Source: Capitella teleta (Eukaryota; Annelida; Polychaeta; Capitellidae). From it: a stretch of DNA of 64,000 nt. The translations under genes were made by a program, and so were the position numbers. Within the stretch, counting starts at the first letter, position 1. Every line of letters begins with the position of its first letter. This document shows, in pieces, positions 1 through 10,249 of this stretch. The stretch covers positions 81,419-145,418 of the forward strand of contig KB308534.1 of NCBI GenBank assembly GCA_000328365.1, written 5' to 3'. Below the pieces are notes generated by a model. The model had not been told where the DNA came from and did not search any database. It worked only from the letters and a program-made list of their open reading frames with translations.

Positions 1-205
1 CCCCCCCCCCCCCGGAGTACGCTTACAACGTAGAAGAGCTCTTGAATCGTTTTAGTACTTTAATGGTAAATGGGAACTTTATATCAACAATGATGCTCAT
101 TATACATGCACAATATCACAAAATTGTATGCTGAACAAATCATAATAATATAGTAATACGAGAAGGGAAGTTCAAAATCAACAGAATAATTTATTGCACT
201 TCATG

Positions 206-1326
206 TCACCCGAGCAGTGATTTGCTCAATCCAACAACGTTGCACTTCTTGCCCAGATGGTTCAATAACAATTCAAGAGCAGGGTTGAACGTCCTTAGCA
301 CTAAATCCTTTTCCTCAGATGTGAATGCTGACAAAACGTAATCCACAACATCGTCTCTCGAAGCAGGGCGTCCAATGCCGTAGAGGAGGCGTGGCATTCC
401 CTGCAGAAATGCAAAGAGTAAGAGGGCTTCATTATTACGAAGCAAGTGACCTGACCTTTGACTTGAAGGAATTCTGGCAAGACAGGACGCCTTTGTGGCC
501 GCTGGGAGATATAATGCGTGCCTGTCATCTTAGAAATATCTTCAATTTCATATACTTACTTTGCACTTCCAGATTCTTTGATGCGGAATTTAGTAATTTT
601 AGCATCCAGGTCATCCTGGAGTAAGTATATATTTTCAGTATGAATACCGTGTGCTTGAGCTGAAATTGATATCATGAGTTCCTGTGGTAATATGACCCTC
701 ATTATGATACCTATGGGTTGAACACTCTTCCCATTGATGTTCATTGGCAAGCGTGGCTTTAATAACATCAAGTTAATTTTTGTTGGTTCCTTATTACAAT
801 CTGACTGAACGCTGAGTTTTGAGTGAGAGAGTAGGGCTGTGCCTTCGCGTTTCCATGGTGATGAGCTTAAGAGCTGAGCCAAGTGATCCACCAGCATGAT
901 GCCCACACTATGTCTTGTGTTACCATAGCCACCATGCAGGTTGCCCAAGCCCACAATCTGAAAAATTGGTCATCGATTGATCACAATCTTTGTCCAGTGA
1001 CTATCATAATAATTGATGAATAAACTACGTACTATAATTTATCCATCTATGTACTGATTGTTTTTGAAAAATTATAATTATAATGATTTATGAATGATAA
1101 TGATAATGTCATTAAGTGAATTTACCAAAAACCTTTCCTCATCCTTGCCTGTGGTTGCACCAGGCGAGGAGGACGATTGGTTTGCCCTTGAATTTGGCTT
1201 CATAACAGATACAATTCGATGACATATCCTACACGTCAACAGCATGTCGAAGATATTCAATAAAAGAACCCAAAGAGTGCATAGAAATAGAAGTGGTCCT
1301 TTCGCCAGGAACTTCAGACGACTCAT
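206..1326 (-). CDS. PTRH1: Peptidyl-tRNA hydrolase, bacterial/mitochondrial Pth type
   Basis: Frees tRNA from peptidyl-tRNAs dropped by ribosomes. Four exons on the minus strand: 1326-1126, 957-560, 501-456 and 400-206; phases agree and give 279 aa. The join at 1126/957 rebuilds the Pth entry motif RFLIVGLGN, followed by TRHSVG with the catalytic His. The conserved Asp lies in LLQDDLD. The 560/501 join gives GSANGHKG, and the last join gives KGMPRLLYGIGRP, all collinear with human PTRH1. The last intron is only 55 bp. The N-terminal ~65 residues are extra and include a hydrophobic stretch (about residues 8-30), possibly an organelle or membrane signal. The Asn of the family GHNG motif is Lys here. 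An AATAAA (190-195) lies about 10 bases after the stop. The identity is secure; the start codon is less so. Confidence 0.9.
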
Positions 1327-2187
1327 GGTTGGGCAATACCTAACGCTATAAATAGAATAAAAATTTCACATGATGACGAAACCGCTAGGATTTCTTGTGT
1401 CAAAGGTCAAGCTAATCATAGATCGTAAAAATCAAATGACCACGAAAAAAATAGTCGGTGTAATTCAGAATAACGTTATGATTTACTTATGGAAGACAGA
1501 AGAACCGCCATGCACGGCCAACTAAGTTTCAGAAGCATACCGGTACATGTAATACAAGTATTAGCTAAGACTAATAGTAAAATCATTCTATGAAAATGCA
1601 TACATGAATTGATACTCTTTGCATACTCTAGTGTACAATTTATGGTTCTACAAAAACTATGGAATTTCCCAAAATTTGATACATGTATTATTTGTAATTA
1701 AAATTCGCATCGTGGTCTCAATGTGTAAAGCCAGTTAGCACCGCGGTTGTCGGCCGTCATCTGCTTGTTCGGCATTGATCGCCATCTAGTATATAATGAT
1801 GCACATGAACTTGTAGTGTGTAATCAGTTGTACATGTAATAGAATTACTATAGATTCATTTTAGTAGGCCAATAATTAGGATATCCCAATAGTATACCTG
1901 TACAATACTGTTATCAGCATTAATCTGGAAATTCATGCCATGATTCCAAGTACTGATGAGGCCAATTCTTTAATCAAAATTAACGTGATGGTTCTCGGCC
2001 AAAGCAAGCAAAAAAATCCTTATAATCGCAGTAATTACATTGTATGTCCCTGCAGACGGCCTTTGAGAATCAGCATGACTTGCATTGGCTTACCAGGGTA
2101 ATCTGCTTCCAAAGTTTGCTTATCAAACAAAACTGATTGAGTAAATAAATATAACAACAATAATAATAATGAACACATTTAATAAAA
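1327..2187. other. Intergenic stretch between PTRH1 and DNTTIP2
   Basis: AT-rich DNA with no supported gene. It should hold the PTRH1 promoter (just above 1326) and the DNTTIP2 3' end; an ATTAAA-type poly(A) signal for DNTTIP2 is at 2178-2183. A short inverted-repeat unit lies at 1712-1783 and is listed separately. Confidence 0.6.
1712..1783. repeat. Short inverted-repeat element, copy A
   Basis: Contains CAATGTGTAA near its left end and the block CCGTCATCTGCTTGTT then CATTG near its right end. The same order is seen at 5859-5963 and 37667-37755. Most decayed of the three copies. Family unknown. Confidence 0.55.
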
Positions 2188-3338
2188 TCACTTTTTGTTT
2201 TTCAGTCTTTTCATGTGTTTGTGGGCGCCCCTCCATTTGCTCTTCTTGCTGTCAATTTCAGCCACTTTTCTTTTGCTGAATCTGAGTGAAAAAAATATTC
2301 ATAACAAACGAAACAAAGAAGCATGCAAAGATCGTACTTTTTGAACTGAGCATCAGCCATGAGTTCATCCACAAGCGACTGCTTCTGTTGCTTCTTTGGG
2401 ATTCTTGAATAAAATTCACCCGGGGCAGCAATTACTCGTCCAGTCTTGAACATAGAAAAACCCAATAAAAAAATTAACTTAAAACGCACAAAACTCTCAT
2501 ACCTGGAAATACTTGGGGAGACCCTTGAGATCTGGGGCCGAGTAGAACCTCTTTGGATCAAGGGCGTTCCTCATTTTGATCACCATCAAGTCATTCTTCT
2601 TCTCCTCTGTCATTTCGGGTGCTTTCATGTTGAACCAGTCCTTACCCTTGGTCTTAGATCGCTCCTCCTACAAATCAAACGTGAGCAAAGAAAGGGAAAA
2701 ACTTGGCATTCCATACCCTGCGCTTCTTCTTGCCCTGTCGGAGGGTTTCCTCGTAGGGGGGGATGGTACTCTTCTTCTCAAGGGCAGCTGTCACCACGCT
2801 CTTCTTCATCATCTGATCAAATATCGAAATACGAGGGAATCACTGACGTACAGAGACGTACCTCAGAATCCTGTGAGCGACTCTTGAGTAGTTGATCAAC
2901 TTTGTCATCAAATGTTGGCTTCTTCTTAGATTTCACTAGAGATTTCAGAGATTTGAGGTAAGTTCCAGGTAACTTTTCAGAAGTTTGTAGAGAGGATGCC
3001 AAACTGAACCTGTCAGCAAGCCACATTAGGTAAGATTACATCAAATGTGAACCACAAGCATTCTTACTGATTGTCTTTGGATTTCTTTGGTCGTTGTTTG
3101 AAATATTGCGATTTGCAGTGAGTGGTAGGCAGAATTTTCAGGGGCTCAACATCATCGTCAGAGTCACTACTGTCTGATGCGTCATTGGTCTTCAGTGGAT
3201 GCAATTCGGGGGTCGGTGCGCCTCCAGTGGAGGAGCGTTTGTTGTCAAGAATGAAGAATGATCCAGAGGGCAGCTGAGAAGAGAAGTGATGCTCCTCCTC
3301 CATCTCTTCTTGGTCACTGGTTTCCTCAACTTCATCAT
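2188..3338 (-). CDS. DNTTIP2: DNTTIP2 / Fcf2-domain rRNA processing factor (5' end not found)
   Basis: Homologue of yeast Fcf2, a nucleolar factor of the small-subunit processome. Six exons traced on the minus strand: 3338-3068, 3009-2862, 2812-2717, 2667-2503, 2444-2338 and 2281-2188, in phase, coding for 292 aa from the first visible exon. The Fcf2 domain spans the last four: KDWFNMKAPEMT, then FYSAPDLKGLPKYFQ, then GRVIAAPGEFYSRIPKKQQ, then a basic tail KHMKRLKNKK before the stop. Upstream residues are acidic and Ser-rich (SDSSDSDDD), as usual for this family. Three introns near the 3' end are only 49-58 bp. The first exon shown begins with a split codon, so at least one more 5' exon must exist; I could not find it, and LINE and SINE pieces lie just upstream. 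C-terminal identity is firm. Confidence 0.88.
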
Positions 3339-3384
3339 CTGAAGAAGGAAATCAATCATTCAATGTAACAATTGCTAGATGGAT

Positions 3385-3500
3385 AGATATACATATATTT
3401 ATTCATGAATGGGGCACAGGACTGTCGCTCAGGCCAAGGAGCCTGTTAACCGGAGCCGAGACAGCCCTATAGGTCAGCCCTATACAATAAGTAACTGACA
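3385..3500 (-). repeat. LINE-type 3' UTR remnant
   Basis: Read on the minus strand this is CCTATAGGGCTGTCTCGGCT, then a block ending in CCCCATTCATGAATAAATA. A diverged match lies downstream of the LINE ORF end at 18256 (about 18040-18110, minus). The AATAAA near the end and the lack of a gene suggest the 3' end of a LINE inserted in the 5' intron of DNTTIP2. Confidence 0.5.
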
Positions 3501-3699
3501 GAAAAAAAAGAAAAAAAACAAAAACTAAACAAACAAAAAACCAAGAAAACAGTCAGAGATGTCTGTGTTCCTTCGTCAGACTGAGATCAGCACAACCAAC
3601 GCAGCAGATCGCACTACCATGACCCTACTGCCCTGAGACCCCTCCAACTCCAATAGCAGAAGAAACACATTCAATAATAGAAACACAATATAATAAATT

Positions 3700-4040
3700 A
3701 ATTATAATAATAATTGATTCACTTGTTTACTGCAACTGGCTTCGCTTCTAGGTGGTTCACATATTTTTCCTGGTTATAGGACCCCCCAAGGTGACACGTA
3801 AGCCTTCAAATGGCTATGACCACAAGCGGTGCATCAACAACGCAGCACACGCTTAGGCGATGACAATACCATCTTCGTCCAACCAAGTACCAGATTTCAA
3901 CACTATGCAATGTGTCATGCTGTGGTGAACATGAAAGTTTTCAGGCCGAGAAATTCGAATTCCTGACCGGAAATCGAACCCACTGCCGTCTGCACGCTAA
4001 GCAAGCGCACTAATACTGTTCTATTGTGGCCACCATGGAA
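3700..4040 (-). mobile_element. tRNA-derived SINE, full-length-like
   Basis: On the minus strand the head (about 4035-3960) is tRNA-like: an A-box-like TAGTGCGCTTGCTTAGCG, then a B-box GGGTTCGATTTCC. A unique body follows and the copy ends with a block containing GGAAAAATATGTGAACC and an AT-rich tail. 26 of 27 bases of this 3' block recur at 41275-41301. No clear target-site duplication was seen. Different family from the SINEs at 33.4 and 45.6 kb. Confidence 0.55.
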
Positions 4041-4639
4041 TTCACTCCCGGAACGCATCATAAATAGCCCTTCATCATCAAATCATTCAAAATCAGCCTT
4101 GACAAATACTGGAAAGATCAGCCCGTCCTATACCACTTCAAAGAAATGTTATCCCACGCATGCAAAACTTGCATTGCATTTTATGGGCTTATAATCTTCA
4201 CTCATGCAGTTGGGAAAAAAAAAATTATTGCGCTGATAAGGAGTTTAACTCGTGAAATCGACAAGCAGCGAACTGTGTATAACATGCCTTTTATAATTTT
4301 TCCTGAAAAAGAGTCAAAACAACTTGTTCAAAACTGAGATTGTTGACACTGCCTGTAACAGATAAAGTGAGATATCGGCACAGAGCTAAGCTTGCTGCTA
4401 TAAATACCTTGGGCTTGGCGCTAGTGGGCGTGTACATAAATTAATCAATTTCTGGTTTGAAAAAGGTCAAATGCACGTTAAATTAGGAGGGTGCATATAA
4501 CAAAGACAATACGGTAATAGCCTAATTAGAAACTTACAAAATACTCACTGGCATTACGGTGTTGACTTTTCAGGGTTTTTTTTTACTAAACCCAGCACCC
4601 TCCAGGGGGCATAGAATGAAACTCATAAACCCCCCAGCT

Positions 4640-4925
4640 AATACCAATTTACACCAACATTCTTTTTCCCACAGAGTATTATCAACACATGGAATGAACT
4701 ACCAGAAGAAGTAGTTTGTGCACCTTCCGTAAACAGTTTCAAAAACCAATTAGACCTTCACCTTCACCTTCTCTGGAGACAATCAGACATCACCCTCTTC
4801 AAACGATTTGGTCCAGGGCCCTGCCCCTTGCCGTCCGGTCACTCATGTATGCGCGGCTTTGAAGACCAGAAGATTACCCCCCCCCCTCCCAAAGAAAAGA
4901 TTAAAAAAAAAAAAAAAAAAAAATC
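4640..4925 (+). mobile_element. LINE 3' fragment (reverse transcriptase C-terminus)
   Basis: Plus-strand frame reads INTWNELPEEVVCAPSVNSF, the conserved C-terminal block of CR1/L2-like LINE reverse transcriptases (the usual form is RVVxxWNxLPxxVV). It runs into low-complexity sequence and a poly(A) run of about 21 bases near 4901-4921. 5'-truncated; only the end of the ORF is present. Confidence 0.7.
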
Positions 4926-5858
4926 GAGGATCTGGTCTGAGAGGCGACTTTACTGCCTGCGATCAGAAACACTCCAGAGTTAAGGTTTTAAAATTAAAGA
5001 ATAAAGTTATCTTTAATCTTAAGGTTAGGCTAAGTAAGTTGAAAGCAAGCTTAATCGCATCACAATTTACTTTACCTGAGTTACTAATCGCGGGCCCGGC
5101 ACTTCTCAATCTCCGACGTACTGCTTTAGTCATTATGGAATATGTTTGAGGTACTTAGCTATAGAACACGTGAAAATTTGGTTTGTTGATCATGGAGGCG
5201 AAGAGCACCAAACATAATGCACCGGAAGCGAAAGCTAAAGACATAGTTCCGTGTTGTTTTGCAATAAATTATGGGTAGCACACCGTCAATGAACGCATCT
5301 CAGCTTTAGTGAAAAATATTCACTATATGTTATGTAACGTAATGAGAGTTCTACTTGAATACAAAATATAGAGAAATGAAAAATAAACCACACGCATGGA
5401 TTACTCCGCAAAAGCCCAACTCGATCAATAAAACCGACGGTATTCTTTTAAACCTGAATGACGTTATGATCCAAACTATGCGAACATCACATTATTGATT
5501 CGTAATTATAATATGGACTCCTCAAAACGAAAATTAGAGATGTTTGCTTCAAAGAAAGCCTTAATATTTTATTTTTATTTCGAATATCTCGGCATTGAAG
5601 AAACCGCGATCAAATTAAATATTAAATACTCGGTCCCATAAATAACCATAATGAATTCATATAATCATAAATGTATGGTATAAAAAAAAAAAAAAGAAAA
5701 AAAAAAAAGGAAAAAAAAAAAAAAAAAAAAGCCATCGGGATGTTTACAAGAAATGGTGATTTTTTTGTATTACAAGTATTACATGGTCGCAAAAATCCTC
5801 TGGTTCAATACTAGTACTCTATCGAAGATGAATTGATAAATGTTGTAGGCGAAGAGAA
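4926..5858. other. Intergenic, AT-rich, with an A-rich low-complexity tract
   Basis: No supported gene. An interrupted poly(A) tract lies at about 5681-5731, possibly the tail of an old retroposon. Confidence 0.6.
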
Positions 5859-5963
5859 CGACCCTACTCCAATGTGTAAGACCCATTTAGCCCTATGCTG
5901 GCTATGCACGTCACGGACTGGTGATTTTGTCGTCGTCTGCTCTTTAGACATTGGCCCTACTCG
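5859..5963. repeat. Short inverted-repeat element, copy B
   Basis: Left end CGACCCTACTCCAATGTGTA; right end, read on the other strand, CGAGTAGGGCCAATGTCTAA. The arms match over about 20 bases with a few changes. The middle carries GTCGTCTGCT, shared with copies at 1712 and 37667. It ends directly at a LINE fragment. Confidence 0.6.
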
Positions 5964-6290
5964 TCATGGAGGCAAAGCTATTAAATTTTATTGATAACGC
6001 AAATTCAAAAGCTTGGGTTGCAAAGAGAAGAACAGATCATTTATATAATTGCATCTACTTTGCCAAAGGCATTTACGGTAACCATCTGTACAATACACTT
6101 GTCAGAATGTGGGTATATTGCTCTGTTGTCACTATAGCCTCATTAAAACAAGACCAGGATCGGCTTGAGAAGGTCCAGTGAATTAGAGGACAGCGATGAA
6201 GTTGGAGAGCATTTTATGCAACAAACCATACTCGATCTGAAATACTGCAAGCCCCTAAGTCGGATTCACTAATCGATGACATACGCATCC
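5964..6290 (+). mobile_element. LINE fragment (reverse transcriptase thumb region)
   Basis: Plus-strand translation contains LYNTLVRMWVYCSVV followed by DQDRLEKVQ, which match the block after the RT core of CR1-like LINEs (AYNTLVRP..EYCSVVW..KLEKVQRRAARF). A stop follows at the RRAARF position, and later residues decay. It comes from a more upstream part of the protein than the fragment at 4640, so the two are separate insertions. Confidence 0.7.
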
Positions 6291-6917
6291 ACGGATAATG
6301 ACGGATTCCGCGCAGATTACGAATTATTCCCCAGCTATATGGACGAAAAGCACAACGCCTAAAGCAAAGACCTTATTTAGTAACCCTCTCGACCTGAAAC
6401 CAACACCCCCGAATTCAGTCAGCCATGCTGTACGTCACTCCTCAATGATAAATTATAATTATACTAAAACTAAAGGGGCTTGTGGCCTCTGCCTGTTAAG
6501 CATTTCGTCGAAAATCGCGCATCGCCAATTTACATAATTGAGTAATTGAGGTCGCCACAAGCATTGCTGCCCGAGCTCAGCTGTACGTTCCTTCAAACGT
6601 AGTCCATTCCGATATTGATGACATTGAAACACTATATATGCATTGAATAATTGATTTATTAACTTCGAATGACGAATTATACATGCGTGTTACGTTTAGT
6701 ATTGTCAAAATGCTGTTTCTTTTCAATGTTCCTTAACGTGCATGAATTAATTCTTGCGTGTCGCAGTTGAATCCAGAGTACTGACGAATTAAAGTTGCAT
6801 GTAAATGACGTGTCGCATAGACGCTTAGTCGCTCGATCTTTGATGTGGCTTGAGATACATGTGGCCTGAGATGTCTTAATTGTTGGTGCTTCTATGTTTC
6901 CAAGGCAATCCAATTCC

Positions 6918-8093
6918 CTACATGAGGCCCATGGTCCTCGCTTTAGAAAGCCACTCATCTCTGGGCAAATAAGCTCCACAAAGTTTCCTACTGCCTGTGA
7001 ATCCAGTCCTACCGTGTAAGACTCTCCAGTTGTCGACGAAAAGACAGGTTCCAGGATGCAACTTCACCTTGAATTGGGCATTTGGCCGCGTGATTAAATG
7101 ACTGAAGCTCCCCAGGGCCTCATAATAGGAATCCAAACGATCCTGAGGAATTGTCTTGATCGGTGATCGGTCATAGTGGTTGTAGCGGACCATCTCCAAA
7201 TCTTTGCTGTGTGGTTCCACCTTAAGCACAGAATCGAGACTCTGGACGTAATTATCTGGATCTTTGAAGTGATGTTCAACACGTTCTCGGGTCAACAGGT
7301 CAAATTTCTTTGGATCCTCCGCTCGCAGATCTTCGGCAGCACGGAAGCCATCCACCAACAGTGTTTCCCCTCCAGTGCCATCATGGTGAATGCAGTGGAA
7401 TACTTGGATTCCGCATGGGATGGCCAGGTAAGTTGTATCAATGTGAACCCCAAGAGGGAGATTGGTATAGGCAGTGTCTGTCAGTGGCATGTCGTTGCTA
7501 ACCTGCCACATTCCCCCAAAGAAAGTTTCCTGAATGAAACTAACTTTCTCGACAGTTTCTTGTGTTGCCTTCAAATTTGCAGGGACTCCTTCCACTATCC
7601 CAATGCCGTATTTCAACAAACTTGTCAACAAAACTTTCATGGATTCCTCGTCATTTCCAATCAGCTGTTTGTAATCCACTCTGGATAAGTCTTCCTCTTT
7701 CAAATCCTCAGCCAGCCACGTCAATCTGGACACTTTCCTATCGGATCCGGGGTATGAATTATCAATGAGCCACTGCAGTGGGAACTCTGAAGAGTGCCCG
7801 TCCTTCCATTGAATGGACAGCTGCTCGGAATCTTGCTGGGTCAGCTGTACGCTGGTTTGATCTTGAGATAGTGTGTAATGCAGGACATTTCGTTGCTTGG
7901 TTGCTGCATTGTAGGATTCCGCTGACCGGCAATTCTCTCTCAGCCACACCGAATTGAAGGTCAAATTCTTCTGTCCAATGGTTACTTGAACATTTTCGCT
8001 ATGACTTTGCCCTTTGGTGGTTGACAATGACCTAGACCGAAGGTAGAGGGGTATTGCCCTTGGTTTGAAGGTTCCCAATGTTGCTCTGAGCAT
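6918..8093 (-). CDS. TMLHE: Trimethyllysine dioxygenase, mitochondrial
   Basis: First step of carnitine synthesis: hydroxylates N6-trimethyllysine using Fe(II) and 2-oxoglutarate in the mitochondrion. One uninterrupted exon. I chose ATG at 8093 (391 aa) because a good acceptor (TTTCCTTTCAG) ends at 8121, placing the upstream in-frame Met at 8150 inside an intron; a 5' UTR exon is therefore likely. The start MLRATLGTFKPRAIPLYLRS is a plausible presequence. The N-terminal DUF971-like part has WLRENCRSAESYN and WKDGHSSEF. The catalytic domain has DTAYTNLPLGVHIDTTY with the Fe-binding His-x-Asp, then CGIQVFHCIHHDGTGG and VDNWRVLHGRTGF with the distal His and the Arg for 2-oxoglutarate. It resembles TMLHE more than BBOX1 (YTNLPLGVH, CGIQVFHC). 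AATAAA at 6655-6660. Confidence 0.92.
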   Translation of the reverse strand: MLRATLGTFKPRAIPLYLRSRSLSTTKGQSHSENVQVTIGQKNLTFNSVWLRENCRSAESYNAATKQRNVLHYTLSQDQTSVQLTQQDSEQLSIQWKDGHSSEFPLQWLIDNSYPGSDRKVSRLTWLAEDLKEEDLSRVDYKQLIGNDEESMKVLLTSLLKYGIGIVEGVPANLKATQETVEKVSFIQETFFGGMWQVSNDMPLTDTAYTNLPLGVHIDTTYLAIPCGIQVFHCIHHDGTGGETLLVDGFRAAEDLRAEDPKKFDLLTRERVEHHFKDPDNYVQSLDSVLKVEPHSKDLEMVRYNHYDRSPIKTIPQDRLDSYYEALGSFSHLITRPNAQFKVKLHPGTCLFVDNWRVLHGRTGFTGSRKLCGAYLPRDEWLSKARTMGLM

Positions 8094-8150
8094 GTTGGTC
8101 CCGCAGAATGAACACCTTGACTGAAAGGAAATTTCCATTACTTTAGACAT

Positions 8151-10249
8151 AATATATCAAGTAAATGACCCCATTAACGAAACAATGACTCTTGATTTTT
8201 GCAGTACTCTATGGACATTCACTGCTGAGACGAAACAAAGTTCAAGATACAAACAATACGTGTATCTGTTTACCATAATTCATCCAAGCAGGTTGTGAAC
8301 TTTATCATTGTGTGACTTAGGTTATATGCGGGACTGCTTGACCCAACATCAATAATTGATGGGGCGCTATCGCATTCCATCAATAGAATTATCTGTCTCA
8401 ACGACGAGCCACTCGGAATTATGACCCGCTTGACGTATATATGTGCCCAAAGAAAAGGGGAACCCTCTAAACACCCGCAATGATAATATAATATAAGATT
8501 TGATCCTCGATCCATGGTTCGACTCCGAGGCTAGGCGTCTTGTCAACAACTAGAAGAACACGATGTGGCATAAAGCACGTAGACTCAACAGTGGGTAACA
8601 CTGGGTACGATTTAGATATCTTAGAATGCAGGTTAAGGGCCGTTTATTATCCTTATCTCAAACTCGCTCATCCAGGGCTCCAGGGATTATCACTGGCAGA
8701 ATATAAACTCGTTCACCTTTGTGTAAAATGAGCTGTCGATCGAGTGTTCGAATGAAATGGTGTATTATTTGTCTGTGTTGATAGCGGAAAACTAATTTAG
8801 ACAAAACAGCCATCTCTGCACCACTTCTCACATTATCTTGTCATTTTTGCTTGGAATTCCCCGTAAACAATTCTATATTTTAGGCAAGCTAGAATGGAGG
8901 ACTTACAAACCGCAAAGCGGTGCAGGCCAGCTAGGCGGGTCCCCGGAAAAAAATTCCGTTAGAAAGACCAAAAAATGTCATCTCTAAGCACTTATTTACT
9001 ACAATGTAATATTTATTTCCTTTATCTGTATTTGTATCTTTTTTTGATCGATCTGAGAGAACACTATAGGAATTTTATTTAATGGTCTAATTTGATTTAG
9101 ATATTGACCCTGGATCAGTGGAACACATTTTTTTTGGGGTTGAAAACGCGGAATAAATATAAATATACAATAGAAGTAGGGGTAGGGTTAGGGAAGTACA
9201 GTGTACTGAAGTACAATTTTCTTTACATAATCTGTTCATAGACATATCAAGCAAACCTTTGAATGTTATGATGAATTCTGATGCATGAGTATAATTATTG
9301 GAAGGCATTTTTTTTTCTTCTCATTTTTTCATTTTTTTTTTCATTTTTTCATTTTTTTTGTTTTGCATATCACACATCCTTGGGATTTAAAAATATGAAA
9401 ATTTGAAATATGGAAGTTCGAACACATGCAGTACATCGTATTTTGTCAAGTATTTATACTTATGTGATGTGTATTTATTATTATTATTTTTTTTTTTATG
9501 ACATTGAAATTCTGCATATCTGAGCAATCCAAAGACAGATTTGTCTTTCAAGTTCCGCAGTGGCCGCCCCTGGCCACTTCAGTAGACTACGGTACTTAGT
9601 CAAACGAAGAAGCGCGAAAATTTGCATCCAAAACGAAACACTCGGTTCAGTCAGCAAAATTCCGACTGAAATCGCGCCGTAGCAACGCTTACAAATGGTG
9701 GCGAGAGGAAGATTCATTTGAAAATAAGCATGTTCTGGGAACTTTAACAGGTCTGCTCCAATAACGTTCTGTGGTACAAAGGGATGAAGCACCAAATCAG
9801 ATAACGGAAACTCGTATTCTCTCAAATTGTCCCTCCCTCCATTTTTTTCGGAAGTTCCGACGACTTCCCTATTCTTTAACATTATGATTTTATTCAATTA
9901 TTGATTATGACTGAATATTGTGCCCCTATTCAGCTATTGACTTAATACTATTGTCAGTTATTAAGGCTATTTGAATCATCCGTCTGCTTGTTACTGTTAC
10001 AAGTACTCTTCTGAATCTTTCCCTTAGTGTCTTATGAGTATTTTATGCCTGCTATACTATAGAGATGCTTGGAGGTGAGATTTGGTCGGAAGTCAGGCTT
10101 TGATGCCTCAACTCCGATCGGAGTCGGTGCCGGAGTCGGAGTTGCATACTAGTAATTAGAGGCCAGTAACCGTCTTGCTTAAAAACTAATAACCTATAAA
10201 AAGAAGTAAATATCTTCACTTCTGACTTTATAACTTGGTCTTTTGCAGC
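8151..10249. other. Divergent intergenic region between TMLHE and LRRIQ3
   Basis: Head-to-head spacer that should hold promoters and 5' UTR exons of both genes. LRRIQ3's first coding exon begins at a spliced acceptor (TTTTGCAG before 10249), so a non-coding exon probably lies here; I could not place it. The rest is AT-rich with T-rich runs near 9305-9360 and 9479-9498. A 133-codon open frame at 9496-9897 (minus) has no recognisable features. Confidence 0.55.

Noticed and set aside
1-13. C13 run at the window start
   Set aside because: Simple homopolymer, probably slippage or an assembly edge effect; no feature can be built on it.
8094-8150. Upstream in-frame Met for TMLHE
   Set aside because: A strong splice acceptor lies at 8121-8131 between it and the rest, so the extension is probably intron.
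9496-9897. 133-codon open frame on the minus strand
   Set aside because: No domain or signal recognised; it sits in the likely promoter region of LRRIQ3 and the composition looks non-coding.
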